Shown in pieces: positions 17,211 through 24,537 of a stretch of DNA of 24,537 bases. The position numbers and the translations under genes are program-made. This stretch comes from CAIVSN01 sp043778375 (GTDB lineage Bacteria > Patescibacteriota > Gracilibacteria > BD1-5 > UBA2023): the NCBI GenBank assembly GCA_043778375.1, contig JAYWGH010000039.1, positions 1-24,537 on the forward strand, written 5' to 3'. The first letter of the stretch is position 1, and the number at the start of each line of letters is the position of its first letter. Under the pieces are notes generated by a model. That model was not told the DNA's origin, did not search any database, and saw only the letters and a list, made by a program, of their open reading frames with translations.

Positions 17211-19172
17211 ATGTTCCATCTCACTTCCAAATACTCACCTACGGGTGATCAACCCACTGCAATTGCTGGACTCGTAAAGTCGATCCGCAAAGGGAATACC
17301 TATCAAACGCTCCTCGGAGTAACAGGATCGGGGAAGACTTTTACGATGGCAAATGTGATCCAAGAACTCCAGCGCCCGACGCTCATTCTCGCGCACAACA
17401 AAACTCTCGCCGCACAGCTCGCACAGGAGTTTAAGGAGTTTTTCCCGGATAATGCGGTGCACTATTTTGTGAGTTATTACGACTACTATCAGCCTGAGGC
17501 GTTTGTGGTAAAGACGGGGTCCTACATCGAGAAAGAAGCGACTATCAATGAAGAGATTGACAGGCTTCGACATGCGGCAACAGAGAGTCTGCTCACCAGG
17601 CCCGATGTGATCATCATTGCCTCGGTATCCTGTATCTACGGTATCGGAGAGGTTGCTCAGTATCACGGGCAGACAGTAGGATTTACGGTCGGGGAGGAGT
17701 ATCCACTCGAGGCGACGATCGCAAAGCTCGTATCTCTCCAGTTCAAGCGAGCGAGTGCAGACTTTAAGCCTGGGATGTTTCGCGTCCTTGGGGATGTACT
17801 GGAGATATTTCCGAGCTCATCGGAGTATATACTCGTGCTTGATTTCTTTGGGGATACGCTCGAGAGCATGTTTTGGAAAGAGTCTCTCACGAATGAGCGG
17901 CGCGATACTGTCTCGAGTGCGACAGTATTTCCAGCCAAGCACTTTGTGACCTCGCCTGATCTCGTGCAAGAGGTGATCCCCCTCATACGAGCAGAACTCG
18001 ATGATCGGATCGCACACTTTAAGTCCGTAGGCAAGCTCATTGAGGCTGAGCGCATCAAGATGAAGACAGAGTATGATCTCGAGATGCTTCAGGAGGTTGG
18101 ATATGTGAATGGAGTCGAGAATTACTCGATGTATCTCTCTCGGAGAACTCCAGGAGCGACCCCGTCTACGCTCATGGACTTTTTCCCACCGAACTATCTC
18201 GTGTTTGTGGATGAGTCGCATATCTCGATTCCTCAAGTGGGTGGTATGTACGCAGGAGACCGTGCCCGCAAGGAAAATCTCGTGGAGTATGGGTTTAGAC
18301 TCCCATCTGCGATGGAAAACCGCCCGCTCAAATTTGAGGAGTTTGAGGCAAAGCTCTCACAGGTCGTATTTGTATCGGCTACTCCGTCCAAGTACGAGGC
18401 TCTCAAAGAGCAAGAAGTACACGAACAGATAATACGACCCACAGGGCTCCTTGATCCAGTAGTGGCAATCGAGGATATGGAGTATATGGTAGACTCACTC
18501 ATGCGCGAGATTACGCAGACGATCGCTCGCGGTGAACGCTCGCTCGTCACCACTCTCACAAAAAAGTCCTCCGAAGAGCTCGCTGAGTACCTCGCAGGAA
18601 ATGGGATCAAGGTAAAATACCTCCACTCCGAGATCGAGACGATCGAGCGCCTCGAGATACTGCGAGATCTCCGTCTCGGGAAGATCGATGTGATCGTCGG
18701 GGTCAATCTCCTGCGAGAGGGGCTCGATCTCCCCGAGGTATCGTTTATCGGGATACTAGACGCGGAAAAAATAGGGTTTCTGCGTTCTACGAGCGCACTC
18801 CTGCAGATCATTGGGCGCGCTGCCCGCAATGTGAGTGGGCATGTGGTGATGTACTCCCACGGCAAGCGCATATCGAGCGCCATGGAGGAGGCGATGTCTG
18901 AGACGGCGCGTCGGCGCGAAATACAGCACGCATATAACATCGAGCATGATATCACTCCACGTACGATCGTGAGCTCGATCAAGGAAATTGGCCTCAAGGG
19001 CAAGCGAGTCGACACAAGTGTGCTCGACGAGCTCCCATCCGAAAAGATGGACGCCATGATCCGCCGTATGGAGATGGAGATGGAAGTGGCTTCAGCCAAT
19101 CTCGACTTTGAGCTCGCGGCAGACCTGAGAGATACGCTCATCGAGGTAAGGCGCAAGAAGGCGAAGAAGTAG
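17211..19172 (+). CDS. uvrB: Excinuclease ABC subunit B (nucleotide excision repair)
   Basis: 653 residues, near the usual ~660-670. UvrB is the helicase-like damage-verification subunit: it receives DNA from UvrA, opens it around the lesion and recruits UvrC for incision. TSKYSPTGDQPTAI is the conserved N-terminus. Walker A is GVTGSGKT (36-43). SYYDYYQPEAFV forms the Tyr-rich beta-hairpin that probes the lesion. The DEAD-box motif is DESH in LVFVDESHISIPQVGGMYAG. Later helicase motifs are VGVNLLREGLDLPEVS and QIIGRAARN. The C-terminal UVR coiled coil, MEMEVASANLDFELAADLRD, contacts UvrC. The gene uses no TGA codon, unlike its neighbours. The start at 17211 fits homologues and the promoter. 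Transcribed alone, between terminators or facing genes. Confidence 0.97.
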   Translation: MFHLTSKYSPTGDQPTAIAGLVKSIRKGNTYQTLLGVTGSGKTFTMANVIQELQRPTLILAHNKTLAAQLAQEFKEFFPDNAVHYFVSYYDYYQPEAFVVKTGSYIEKEATINEEIDRLRHAATESLLTRPDVIIIASVSCIYGIGEVAQYHGQTVGFTVGEEYPLEATIAKLVSLQFKRASADFKPGMFRVLGDVLEIFPSSSEYILVLDFFGDTLESMFWKESLTNERRDTVSSATVFPAKHFVTSPDLVQEVIPLIRAELDDRIAHFKSVGKLIEAERIKMKTEYDLEMLQEVGYVNGVENYSMYLSRRTPGATPSTLMDFFPPNYLVFVDESHISIPQVGGMYAGDRARKENLVEYGFRLPSAMENRPLKFEEFEAKLSQVVFVSATPSKYEALKEQEVHEQIIRPTGLLDPVVAIEDMEYMVDSLMREITQTIARGERSLVTTLTKKSSEELAEYLAGNGIKVKYLHSEIETIERLEILRDLRLGKIDVIVGVNLLREGLDLPEVSFIGILDAEKIGFLRSTSALLQIIGRAARNVSGHVVMYSHGKRISSAMEEAMSETARRREIQHAYNIEHDITPRTIVSSIKEIGLKGKRVDTSVLDELPSEKMDAMIRRMEMEMEVASANLDFELAADLRDTLIEVRRKKAKK

Positions 19173-19302
19173 AGTAAAATCTCTGAAAAACTATAAACCT
19201 CGTTGTTAGGTATATTTCATTCTCAGTCACTTACTCTTTAGTAAGTTCCTTGCGAATAAATATATCTGCCCCGATCTTTTTGTTTTTGAGAAATTTTAAA
19301 GT

Positions 19303-21330
19303 TTACCTCCCCAGAACTACCTCAAGCATATACGTCGCCTCTCCTCGCTCTATTGTCTTATCTGGCTGAAAGTAAGTAAGTCCAAAGCTATCCTGCCAAC
19401 TAAAGCTATATTTCGTGCGGAGCGTAGTCATAGCTTGTAAGTATACTCCTGACTCATCAGTCCACACTGGGTCACGTTTGACCCCAGGAATATTGAGAGC
19501 ATCGAGTGTTATACTTGCAAACTCGCCTCGTGATATAGTTCGCTCGGGCAGGGTAGTGAGTAACTTTGTAAATCTTGCGCGACTTTCGAGAGCCTTATTT
19601 TTACGAGCAGTATCTGCTCAGGCTCTGAGTATCTGCCAGGCGAGGGCTCTATCTATCAGAGCTCCAGCAGTTGAGGTAGTGAGCCCCTGCTCAGCTCCTA
19701 CAAATCCTCAGGAGGTCTTAATAACATTGCGACCCATACTTGCGATCACCGCATCGTAGTACTGATAGCTTCGAGTGAGTCTGAGTGGGAGTTTTACGGT
19801 GACTTTTTGTGTTTTGATAGAATTCCATCTGCCTCATTGGAGGAGAGATACACGAAACTCGAGCTCTCAAGGGGTGAGTGGAACGAGCTCGGTAGCGAGG
19901 TACCCGAGAGGAGTATCTTTTGCTGTAAATTCGAGACTCTCAACTACTCGGGAAGGGTCACAATTAACTCATTTTATTGGAGTATCGAGGCAAAATTTTG
20001 CCTTCCCTTTTGTAACTTCGAGGCGGTAACGCTCTGGATAAAAGTTGCCTCCGACATACGCACCACTCGGAGTGAGTGGTGAGACGTACATGTCAGACTC
20101 AGCTCCGAGAGTGAGCGTACGAGGACTACGAAGCTCGACATTACGAGTAGTAACTTGCTCGGTTCGAGCAAGTATTGAGAGCTTTTTTTGACCGATAAAG
20201 GTGCGACCATACATAAAAGTGACAACCGTCTCGCCTGTGCCTCGAGGAGTGAGAGATAGAGCTCGTTGTCCCCCTTCGAGGATGTTTATTTTCTCTGGGA
20301 ATACGGACACTTTACGAGTATCAAATTGGATAGTAATCCCAGGACCAGGGAGATTACTCGTCACAAGTGCTCCTCCAAGATCACGCGACTCGATTTCAAA
20401 TCCGAGAGTTATACCACTTCGTAGAATTGTTCCGTTATCTGGGAGTTTGACCGTTATTCGATGAGATTTAAGATACTCGGTTGCCTCTTCTTCAAGGAGT
20501 TCTTCTCGAGACTTGATGCGAGTACGATCGATCATCACTAGGGGCTTTGACTTGATAGTTTCGATAGTAGCACTCGTAGGTGCAGTAGGGATTGTAGGCG
20601 CTGGCGTACCAGGAATAAATACTGGTGGCTGGATACGAGCCCCTGTCTCGAGGAATGCGATTGGATCAATCGTATTATCGGTGAGTGATGAGCGACAGTC
20701 GCCAGTATTCACGATATTAATAGGATTTTTACCAGTTCCACAGCGTACATAGTAGTAGGGATGGAGTTGATCGGTGATATCGATTTGGAAATGGAGATGG
20801 TTTCCGTAGGAGTTACCGGTATTTCCGACTTCACCTATTTTCTGTCCTATGATTGCTGTATCGCCCTTTGCGACAGCTATAGAAGAGAGATGACCATAGT
20901 TTGACCAGATCTTTGTGCCGTCAGTGAGTGTATGCTCGATGGTGATATAGTTCCCCCAACCAGCCCCCCAACCTGCGTTTATGACTTTTCCTGCCCCGAT
21001 ACTCTGTACTGGTGTGCCAGCCGATGTAACGATATCAACTCCGAGGTGACTCCCGAGTCCCATATCCCATCCATAGTCATAGGTAGCGCCCCAAAGAACA
21101 CTATAGACTCGACGTAGAGCATTGTCACTCGTAAACTTTGAATATTCCGCTCAGGCGATACGAGGGAGGGGCATTTTACAGTCGGGACCGAGGGTACTCC
21201 AGGCTTCTTTTCGACAGCTTGGTTTTGCTATCTCGGCAAATGGATATACAAATCCACTCTCAGCGGCGGATGCCCAAAGTGGAAGGATAACGAGTATCCC
21301 GAGCAGGATCGAAAGAGCGAGTTTTTTCAT
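19303..21330 (-). CDS. Secreted M23 (LytM-type) peptidase with C-terminal SLH-like region, 675 aa
   Basis: ATG 21328-21330 to TAA 19303-19305, six TGA codons read as Gly. A signal peptide covers ~1-23 (KKLALSILLGILVILPLWASA). The zinc metallopeptidase domain has H95 and D99 (SHLGVD), H147 (NYGHLS) and H178/H180 (GNHLHF), the complete M23 ligand and catalytic set, so it should be active on peptidoglycan cross-bridges. A Pro/Thr linker (~230-260) leads to two Ig-like regions (~290-450: FEIESRDLGGALVTSNLPG, LTPRGTGETVVTFMYG). The last ~120 residues contain ISRGEFASITLDALNI and YFQPDKTIERGEATYML, patterns of SLH repeats that hold proteins to the cell wall. A GTG nine bases upstream is a less likely start. 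Transcribed leftward, 75 bases after the HD gene. The role is wall remodelling or attack on a host wall. Confidence 0.9.
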
Positions 21331-21357
21331 AAATCCCACCGAGTGTAGGAGGGATTT
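21331..21357 (-). promoter_or_regulatory. Hairpin immediately before the M23 gene start codon
   Basis: AAATCCC (21331-21337) pairs with GGGATTT (21351-21357), with a CC/GG extension after one mismatch and a 7-base loop. On the minus strand the stem ends directly against the ATG at 21330. It could attenuate read-through from the HD gene, or occlude or present the start codon. No long T run follows on the minus strand. Confidence 0.5.
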
Positions 21358-21404
21358 TCTCAGAGTAAAGCGAGATTTAGTGAGGAGTGGGTGAAGAGAT
21401 TTTG

Positions 21405-22013
21405 CTACTTACTCTTTCAAAATTTTGCAGCATAGAGTGCTCCAAACTCTGTACGATTTTGAGTACGCTTGTTCTGCCTATCTGCCCGAGCAGTCTTCGT
21501 TTGAAAGTTATATGGCTGGAGAAATCGAAATATATCATATATCTGTCTCTCGGAGAGAGGAGTATGCGTCTCAAGCTCTTTTTGGACTAAGGCCATTTTG
21601 GACATACAGTCATTTCGTCCAAAATTATCGAGATCTGCATCCTGGAGAATTTGTGCAAGAATATCAGTTGCAGGACTAAACACAACAGTCGCCATAATAA
21701 GTCTTTCAACTTCACAGATTCAATGCTCAAAATATCATTCACTCTCAAGCCATTTGCGAGCGTATCAGGCTCAAATTATCTCATTTTTGTCATACTTCTC
21801 TCTAAATCCTGTATCGTGAAAGAGAGCTGCGAGGAGGAGATGAGTTTGCCTTGCAGGATCTATTCACTCGCTTTCAGCCAGAGATCTTGCTCGTCTAAAT
21901 ACATCAAGCGTATGACCAATATTATGGTATGGATAGTGCTTGGTGGTCTGTAAAAGACTGAGTATATGCCTGTAGGCACGATCAATGATGGGAGATAGGG
22001 GAGTACTCTGCAT
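21405..22013 (-). CDS. HD-domain metal-dependent phosphohydrolase, 202 aa
   Basis: ATG 22011-22013 to TAG 21405-21407, with six TGA (Gly) codons. The HD superfamily metal ligands are present: H34 (YHNIGHTLDV), H66-D67 (LLLAALFHDTGF) and D127 in QDADLDNFG. YHN..H...V and LAALFHD match the small stand-alone HD hydrolases of the type often annotated as predicted metal-dependent phosphohydrolases. These act on nucleotides or signalling nucleotides, but the substrate is not predictable. The C-terminal ~60 residues (LSERQIYDIFRFLQPYNFQT) are helical and basic. The promoter (22020-22047) places the transcription start at the ATG, so the mRNA is probably leaderless. It is divergent from the lytic transglycosylase gene and upstream of the M23 peptidase gene. 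Confidence 0.88.
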
Positions 22014-22019
22014 ACTCGT

Positions 22020-22047
22020 ATCATAGCAGAGATATGTTAGTTGGCAA
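22020..22047 (-). promoter_or_regulatory. Leaderless promoter of the HD gene
   Basis: TTGCCA (22042-22047), 16 bases, extended -10 TGC-TATGAT (TATGAT at 22020-22025) on the minus strand. Six bases separate the -10 element from the A of the ATG (22013), so transcription would begin at the start codon. Confidence 0.6.
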
Positions 22048-22077
22048 ACAAAGATTAGGGATATTTTTGCCTTTTTC

Positions 22078-22106
22078 TTGAGTAATTCTGATTTTTAGTT
22101 TACTGT
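22078..22106 (+). promoter_or_regulatory. Leaderless promoter of the transglycosylase gene
   Basis: TTGAGT (22078-22083), 17 bases, TACTGT (22101-22106). Six bases separate it from the ATG at 22113, the same geometry as the divergent HD promoter. Confidence 0.55.
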
Positions 22107-22112
22107 GTATTT

Positions 22113-22970
22113 ATGAAATTTGAAACCTCACTCGCTAATACCCGAACTGTACCTAAGTCTGAATTGAAAGGAACTCAGTTTATGGAGGTTCAACGTACTG
22201 ACTTTGAGATAAAATATTGAGCACTTACAGATGATCTCACTGGTGCACTCTGACTTGATCCTGCTTTTATACGATCCCTCATTGCTCATGAGTCGAGATT
22301 TGAGGAAAAAGCACAGAATGATAAAGGTTCAAAGTGATTTATGCAACTTACGAGCCATCCGATTAATGATTTACTGGCACGGCCAGAGTTTTTTGCCCCT
22401 ATTTTTAAAAAAATATACATTGGTATTATTCCGGTTGAAGCTCCAGAAGCTTTGCATGCACTAAGGAGTGCTTTTGAAGTTGATCCGATAGATAAGGCTG
22501 AAATAGCTCGAGTTGTGCCCCTTCTCCAAAATCTTAAAAAGGATCCAGTGACAAATCTCGTGATTGGGCATGTATTTTTTGCGGCTCTTGAAGCCCGTAC
22601 TGGCAAGAATATCGACCGTCGTGAGCTTGCTCTTGAAAAAACTATCGGAGCTATCATCTGAGCGCCCTCTCTGACGAAGCAGGTATTCAAGCGCGTGGCG
22701 CATCTTCTGCCTGGCGTGACGGCTGAAGAGGTCGTACAGAGTTTGCAGACGATCAAGTGAGACGCACACAAGCGGTCTGAGTTTTTGGCAATCAAGGACT
22801 ATAATGGGAATAAACATCCATATTTACAGTGAATCGTACACAGTGATATCTACGCAAGTGTTATTATGTCAGTACAGATCTTAGCAGGGATAGAGCAAAA
22901 GTATGCAAAGAGGATTCTTGGGATAAAGGACCAAGGAATCGCACTAAAAAAATCTTTACAAATTGCATAA
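22113..22970 (+). CDS. SLT-type lytic transglycosylase-like protein, 285 aa
   Basis: ATG 22113 to TAA 22968-22970, six TGA codons read as Gly. Residues 53-79 contain LIAHESRFEEKA then DKGSKGFMQL, the catalytic signature of soluble lytic transglycosylases (ESxxxxxA...GxxGxMQL). Glu60 is the general acid, and the second conserved Gly (75) is encoded by TGA (22335-22337). These enzymes cleave the MurNAc-GlcNAc bond of peptidoglycan, leaving anhydro-MurNAc. A later DYNGNKHP (~230) and YASVIMSVQILAGI match the YN(G) region that closes the SLT fold. The ~100 residues between are an insertion of helical, charged sequence. No signal peptide is visible at the N-terminus (MKFETSLANTRTV), odd for a wall enzyme; it may act in the cytoplasm or leave by another route. 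A bidirectional terminator follows. Confidence 0.85.
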
Positions 22971-22977
22971 ATTAAAC

Positions 22978-23003
22978 AAATCCCTCTCAGATGAGAGGGA
23001 TTT
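22978..23003. terminator. Bidirectional terminator between transglycosylase gene and fusA
   Basis: A perfect 11-bp stem, AAATCCCTCTC (22978-22988) with GAGAGGGATTT (22993-23003), tetraloop AGAT. A T run flanks it on both strands (TTTT at 23001-23004; TTTG on the minus side). It is placed between two convergent stops at 22970 and 23021. Confidence 0.85.
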
Positions 23004-23020
23004 TAAGTATCATAAAACTT

Positions 23021-24537
23021 CTACTCCTCGTCTTCCTCAAACTTGACTCCTCGCTCCGCTCGGATCTTCTCAGTAATTGCGTTTGGAACCTGAGAGTAAT
23101 GAGAGAATTCCATCACATAGGTTGCTCGACCCTGGCTCATAGATCGGAGGTCTGTTGAATATCCAAACATCTCAGAGAGAGGGACAAATGCCTTGAGAAT
23201 CTTTGCCATTCCTCGTTCAGTCATCTCCGTGATCTGACCTCGCTTTGAGTTGAGGTTTCCGAGTACATCTCCCATGTATTCCTCAGGAGTATTTACCTCG
23301 ACCTTCATGATTGGCTCAAGGAGAGCTGGCTTTGCTCGTCCTGCTGCTCCTCGGAATGCTTTGATCGCTGCCATCTGAAATGATAGCTCGTTTGAGTCTA
23401 CATCGTGGTAGCTACCAAACGTAAGAGTCGCCTTGACGTCGACGATCGGGTAACCCGCGATAAGTCCTCGTGAGTATGCCTTTTTGAGACCCTTCTCAAC
23501 TCCTGGAATGTACTCTTTTGGAATAACTCCTCCAACGATCTTGTTGAGAAACACATTTTCGTCCTCGAGCTCTTCTGGATTTGCGCGACGCTCCTCGGGA
23601 GTGATCGGAGCAAAAGTAATCACCACATTTCCATACTGTCCTCGACCTCCTGACTGCTTCTTGTGAACTCCTTCTTGGTCAATTACTGCCTGAGTAATCG
23701 TCTCTCGGTACGCTACTTGAGGAGCTCCGACATTGGACTCTACCTTGAACTCTCGCTTCATACGGTCGACAAGGATCTCGAGGTGAAGCTCACCCATACC
23801 AGAGATGATCGTCTGTCCAGTCTCAGGATTTGAAGTCACTCGGAATGATGGATCCTCCTCGGCGAGCTTGGAGAGTGCCATACCCATGCGCTCCTGGTCA
23901 GCCTTGGTCTTTGGCTCTACTGCTACTGAGATAACTGGCTCAGGGAAGATCATTCGCTCGAGAATAATCGGCTTGCTGTCATCACAGAGGGTATCTCCCG
24001 TCTTTGTGTCCTTGAGTCCAATTACGGCTCCGATATTTCCGGCTGGGATCTCATCAATCTCCGTTCGTTGATTGGCGTGCATCTGGAGAAGTCGCCCGAT
24101 GCGCTCTTTCTGTCCGGAGATAGGGTTGAGGACATATGATCCTGACTTAAGGGTACCTGAGTACACTCGTACGAAGGTAATTCGTCCGACGAATGGATCA
24201 GTCATGATCTTAAACGCGAGAGCAGCAAGTGGCTCAGAGGCTGCTTGCTTGTAGGTGATCACCTGCGACTCATCATCTGCGTCAACTCCAGATATAGTTC
24301 CTTCTTTTACGTCCATCGGTGATGGGAGGTAGTCCACGACCGCATCGAGTACGAGCTGAACTCCTTTGTTCATGAGGGATGATCCACACATGAGGAGATA
24401 AATGTTGTTGGCAACCACTCCCTTGCGAAGTCCTGCCTTGATCTCCTCAACGGTGAGCGTCCCTGCGTCAAAAAACTTGTTCATAAGATCATCATCCTGC
24501 TCGGCAGCTTTTTCGATCACGAGTGCGTGCATCTCCT
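23021..24537 (-). CDS. fusA: Elongation factor G, C-terminal ~504 residues (5' end beyond window)
   Basis: EF-G is the GTPase that drives translocation of tRNA and mRNA on the ribosome. The visible part begins at about residue 210 of a ~700-residue protein and runs to TAG 23021-23023. It includes the end of the G' region (EEIKAGLRKGVVANNIYLLMC, then NKGVQLVLDAVVDYLPSP), domain II (FVRVYSGTLKSGSYVLNP, RIGRLLQMHANQRTEIDEI), domain III (PVISVAVEPKTKADQERM, SGMGELHLEILVDRMKREF), domain IV (KKQSGGRGQYGNVVI, GGVIPKEYIPGVEKGL) and domain V (PIMKVEVNTPEEYMGDVLGN, LNSKRGQI). The tail is acidic (KFEEDEE). No TGA codon occurs in over 500 codons, fitting strong codon selection in a highly expressed gene. 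The GTP-binding N-terminus is not in the window. Confidence 0.97.
   Translation of the reverse strand, partial: EMHALVIEKAAEQDDDLMNKFFDAGTLTVEEIKAGLRKGVVANNIYLLMCGSSLMNKGVQLVLDAVVDYLPSPMDVKEGTISGVDADDESQVITYKQAASEPLAALAFKIMTDPFVGRITFVRVYSGTLKSGSYVLNPISGQKERIGRLLQMHANQRTEIDEIPAGNIGAVIGLKDTKTGDTLCDDSKPIILERMIFPEPVISVAVEPKTKADQERMGMALSKLAEEDPSFRVTSNPETGQTIISGMGELHLEILVDRMKREFKVESNVGAPQVAYRETITQAVIDQEGVHKKQSGGRGQYGNVVITFAPITPEERRANPEELEDENVFLNKIVGGVIPKEYIPGVEKGLKKAYSRGLIAGYPIVDVKATLTFGSYHDVDSNELSFQMAAIKAFRGAAGRAKPALLEPIMKVEVNTPEEYMGDVLGNLNSKRGQITEMTERGMAKILKAFVPLSEMFGYSTDLRSMSQGRATYVMEFSHYSQVPNAITEKIRAERGVKFEEDEE

Noticed and set aside
18233..19156. 307-codon open frame on the minus strand inside uvrB
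   Set aside because: Low-complexity Ser/Arg-rich shadow of the strongly supported uvrB frame, with no recognisable motif.
19173..19302. Possible terminator after uvrB (ACTTACT/AGTAAGT at 19229-19246)
   Set aside because: The stem is short and A/T-rich and no T run follows on either strand.
154..22970. TGA as tryptophan (mycoplasma-type code 4)
   Set aside because: TGA falls on conserved glycines (RsmA motif I, GxMQL of the transglycosylase, KPG of the ABC ATPase), while conserved Trp positions use TGG.
1..24537. CRISPR arrays, transposases, phage genes or attachment sites
   Set aside because: No regularly spaced repeats, transposase or integrase motifs, or terminal inverted repeats were seen on either strand.

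Overview
ORGANISM. The window reads correctly only if UGA is a sense codon for glycine (translation table 25). Read with UGA as stop, most long genes fall into same-frame fragments separated only by TGA. With TGA as Gly they become full-length proteins, and TGA falls on conserved glycines: the GPGYGALT motif of RsmA (10738-10740), the GxMQL motif of a lytic transglycosylase (22335-22337) and the KPG turn before the Walker A of an ABC exporter (6526-6528). I count roughly 75 in-frame TGA codons. This points to the Candidate Phyla Radiation lineages Gracilibacteria (BD1-5) or Absconditabacteria (SR1). Release factor 1 (prfA), which does not read UGA, is present and otherwise normal.

LAYOUT. 1-4677 (minus): start of a glycosyltransferase, preceded by a 1507-residue protein of unknown function. 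4780-5090: decayed LysM-like coding remnant with its own terminator, or alternatively a small RNA. 5134-5855 (plus): membrane protein with an Excalibur-like Ca-binding tail and a 62-residue EF-hand-like protein, then a terminator. 5863-7850 (minus): tRNA-Leu(CAA), a cluster of hairpins that can form a cloverleaf, and an ABC exporter. 7917-11451 (plus): prfA, then a tightly overlapping set of small heat-shock protein, two hypothetical proteins and rsmA. 11468-14087 (minus): secreted Cys-rich protein with a thrombospondin-type-1-like domain and a membrane-anchored protein. 14218-17088 (plus, divergent): 956-residue secreted surface protein. 17211-19172 (plus): uvrB. 19303-22013 (minus): M23 peptidase with SLH-like tail and an HD-domain hydrolase. 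22113-22970 (plus): SLT-type lytic transglycosylase. 23021-24537 (minus): fusA, C-terminal 504 codons.

HOW IT FITS. Conserved housekeeping functions (RF1, RsmA, UvrB, EF-G, Hsp20, tRNA) are interleaved with envelope functions (M23, lytic transglycosylase, LysM remnant, TSP1-like and giant surface proteins, exporter). That is the profile of a small-genome, host-attached or predatory patescibacterium, but the lifestyle is inference. Almost no start codon has a recognisable Shine-Dalgarno sequence. Several sigma70-like promoters lie so close to the ATG that the mRNAs would be leaderless or nearly so. TGA is absent from uvrB, the fusA portion and the hsp20-like gene, yet frequent in fast-evolving surface genes. 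No transposase, CRISPR array or phage gene was seen.
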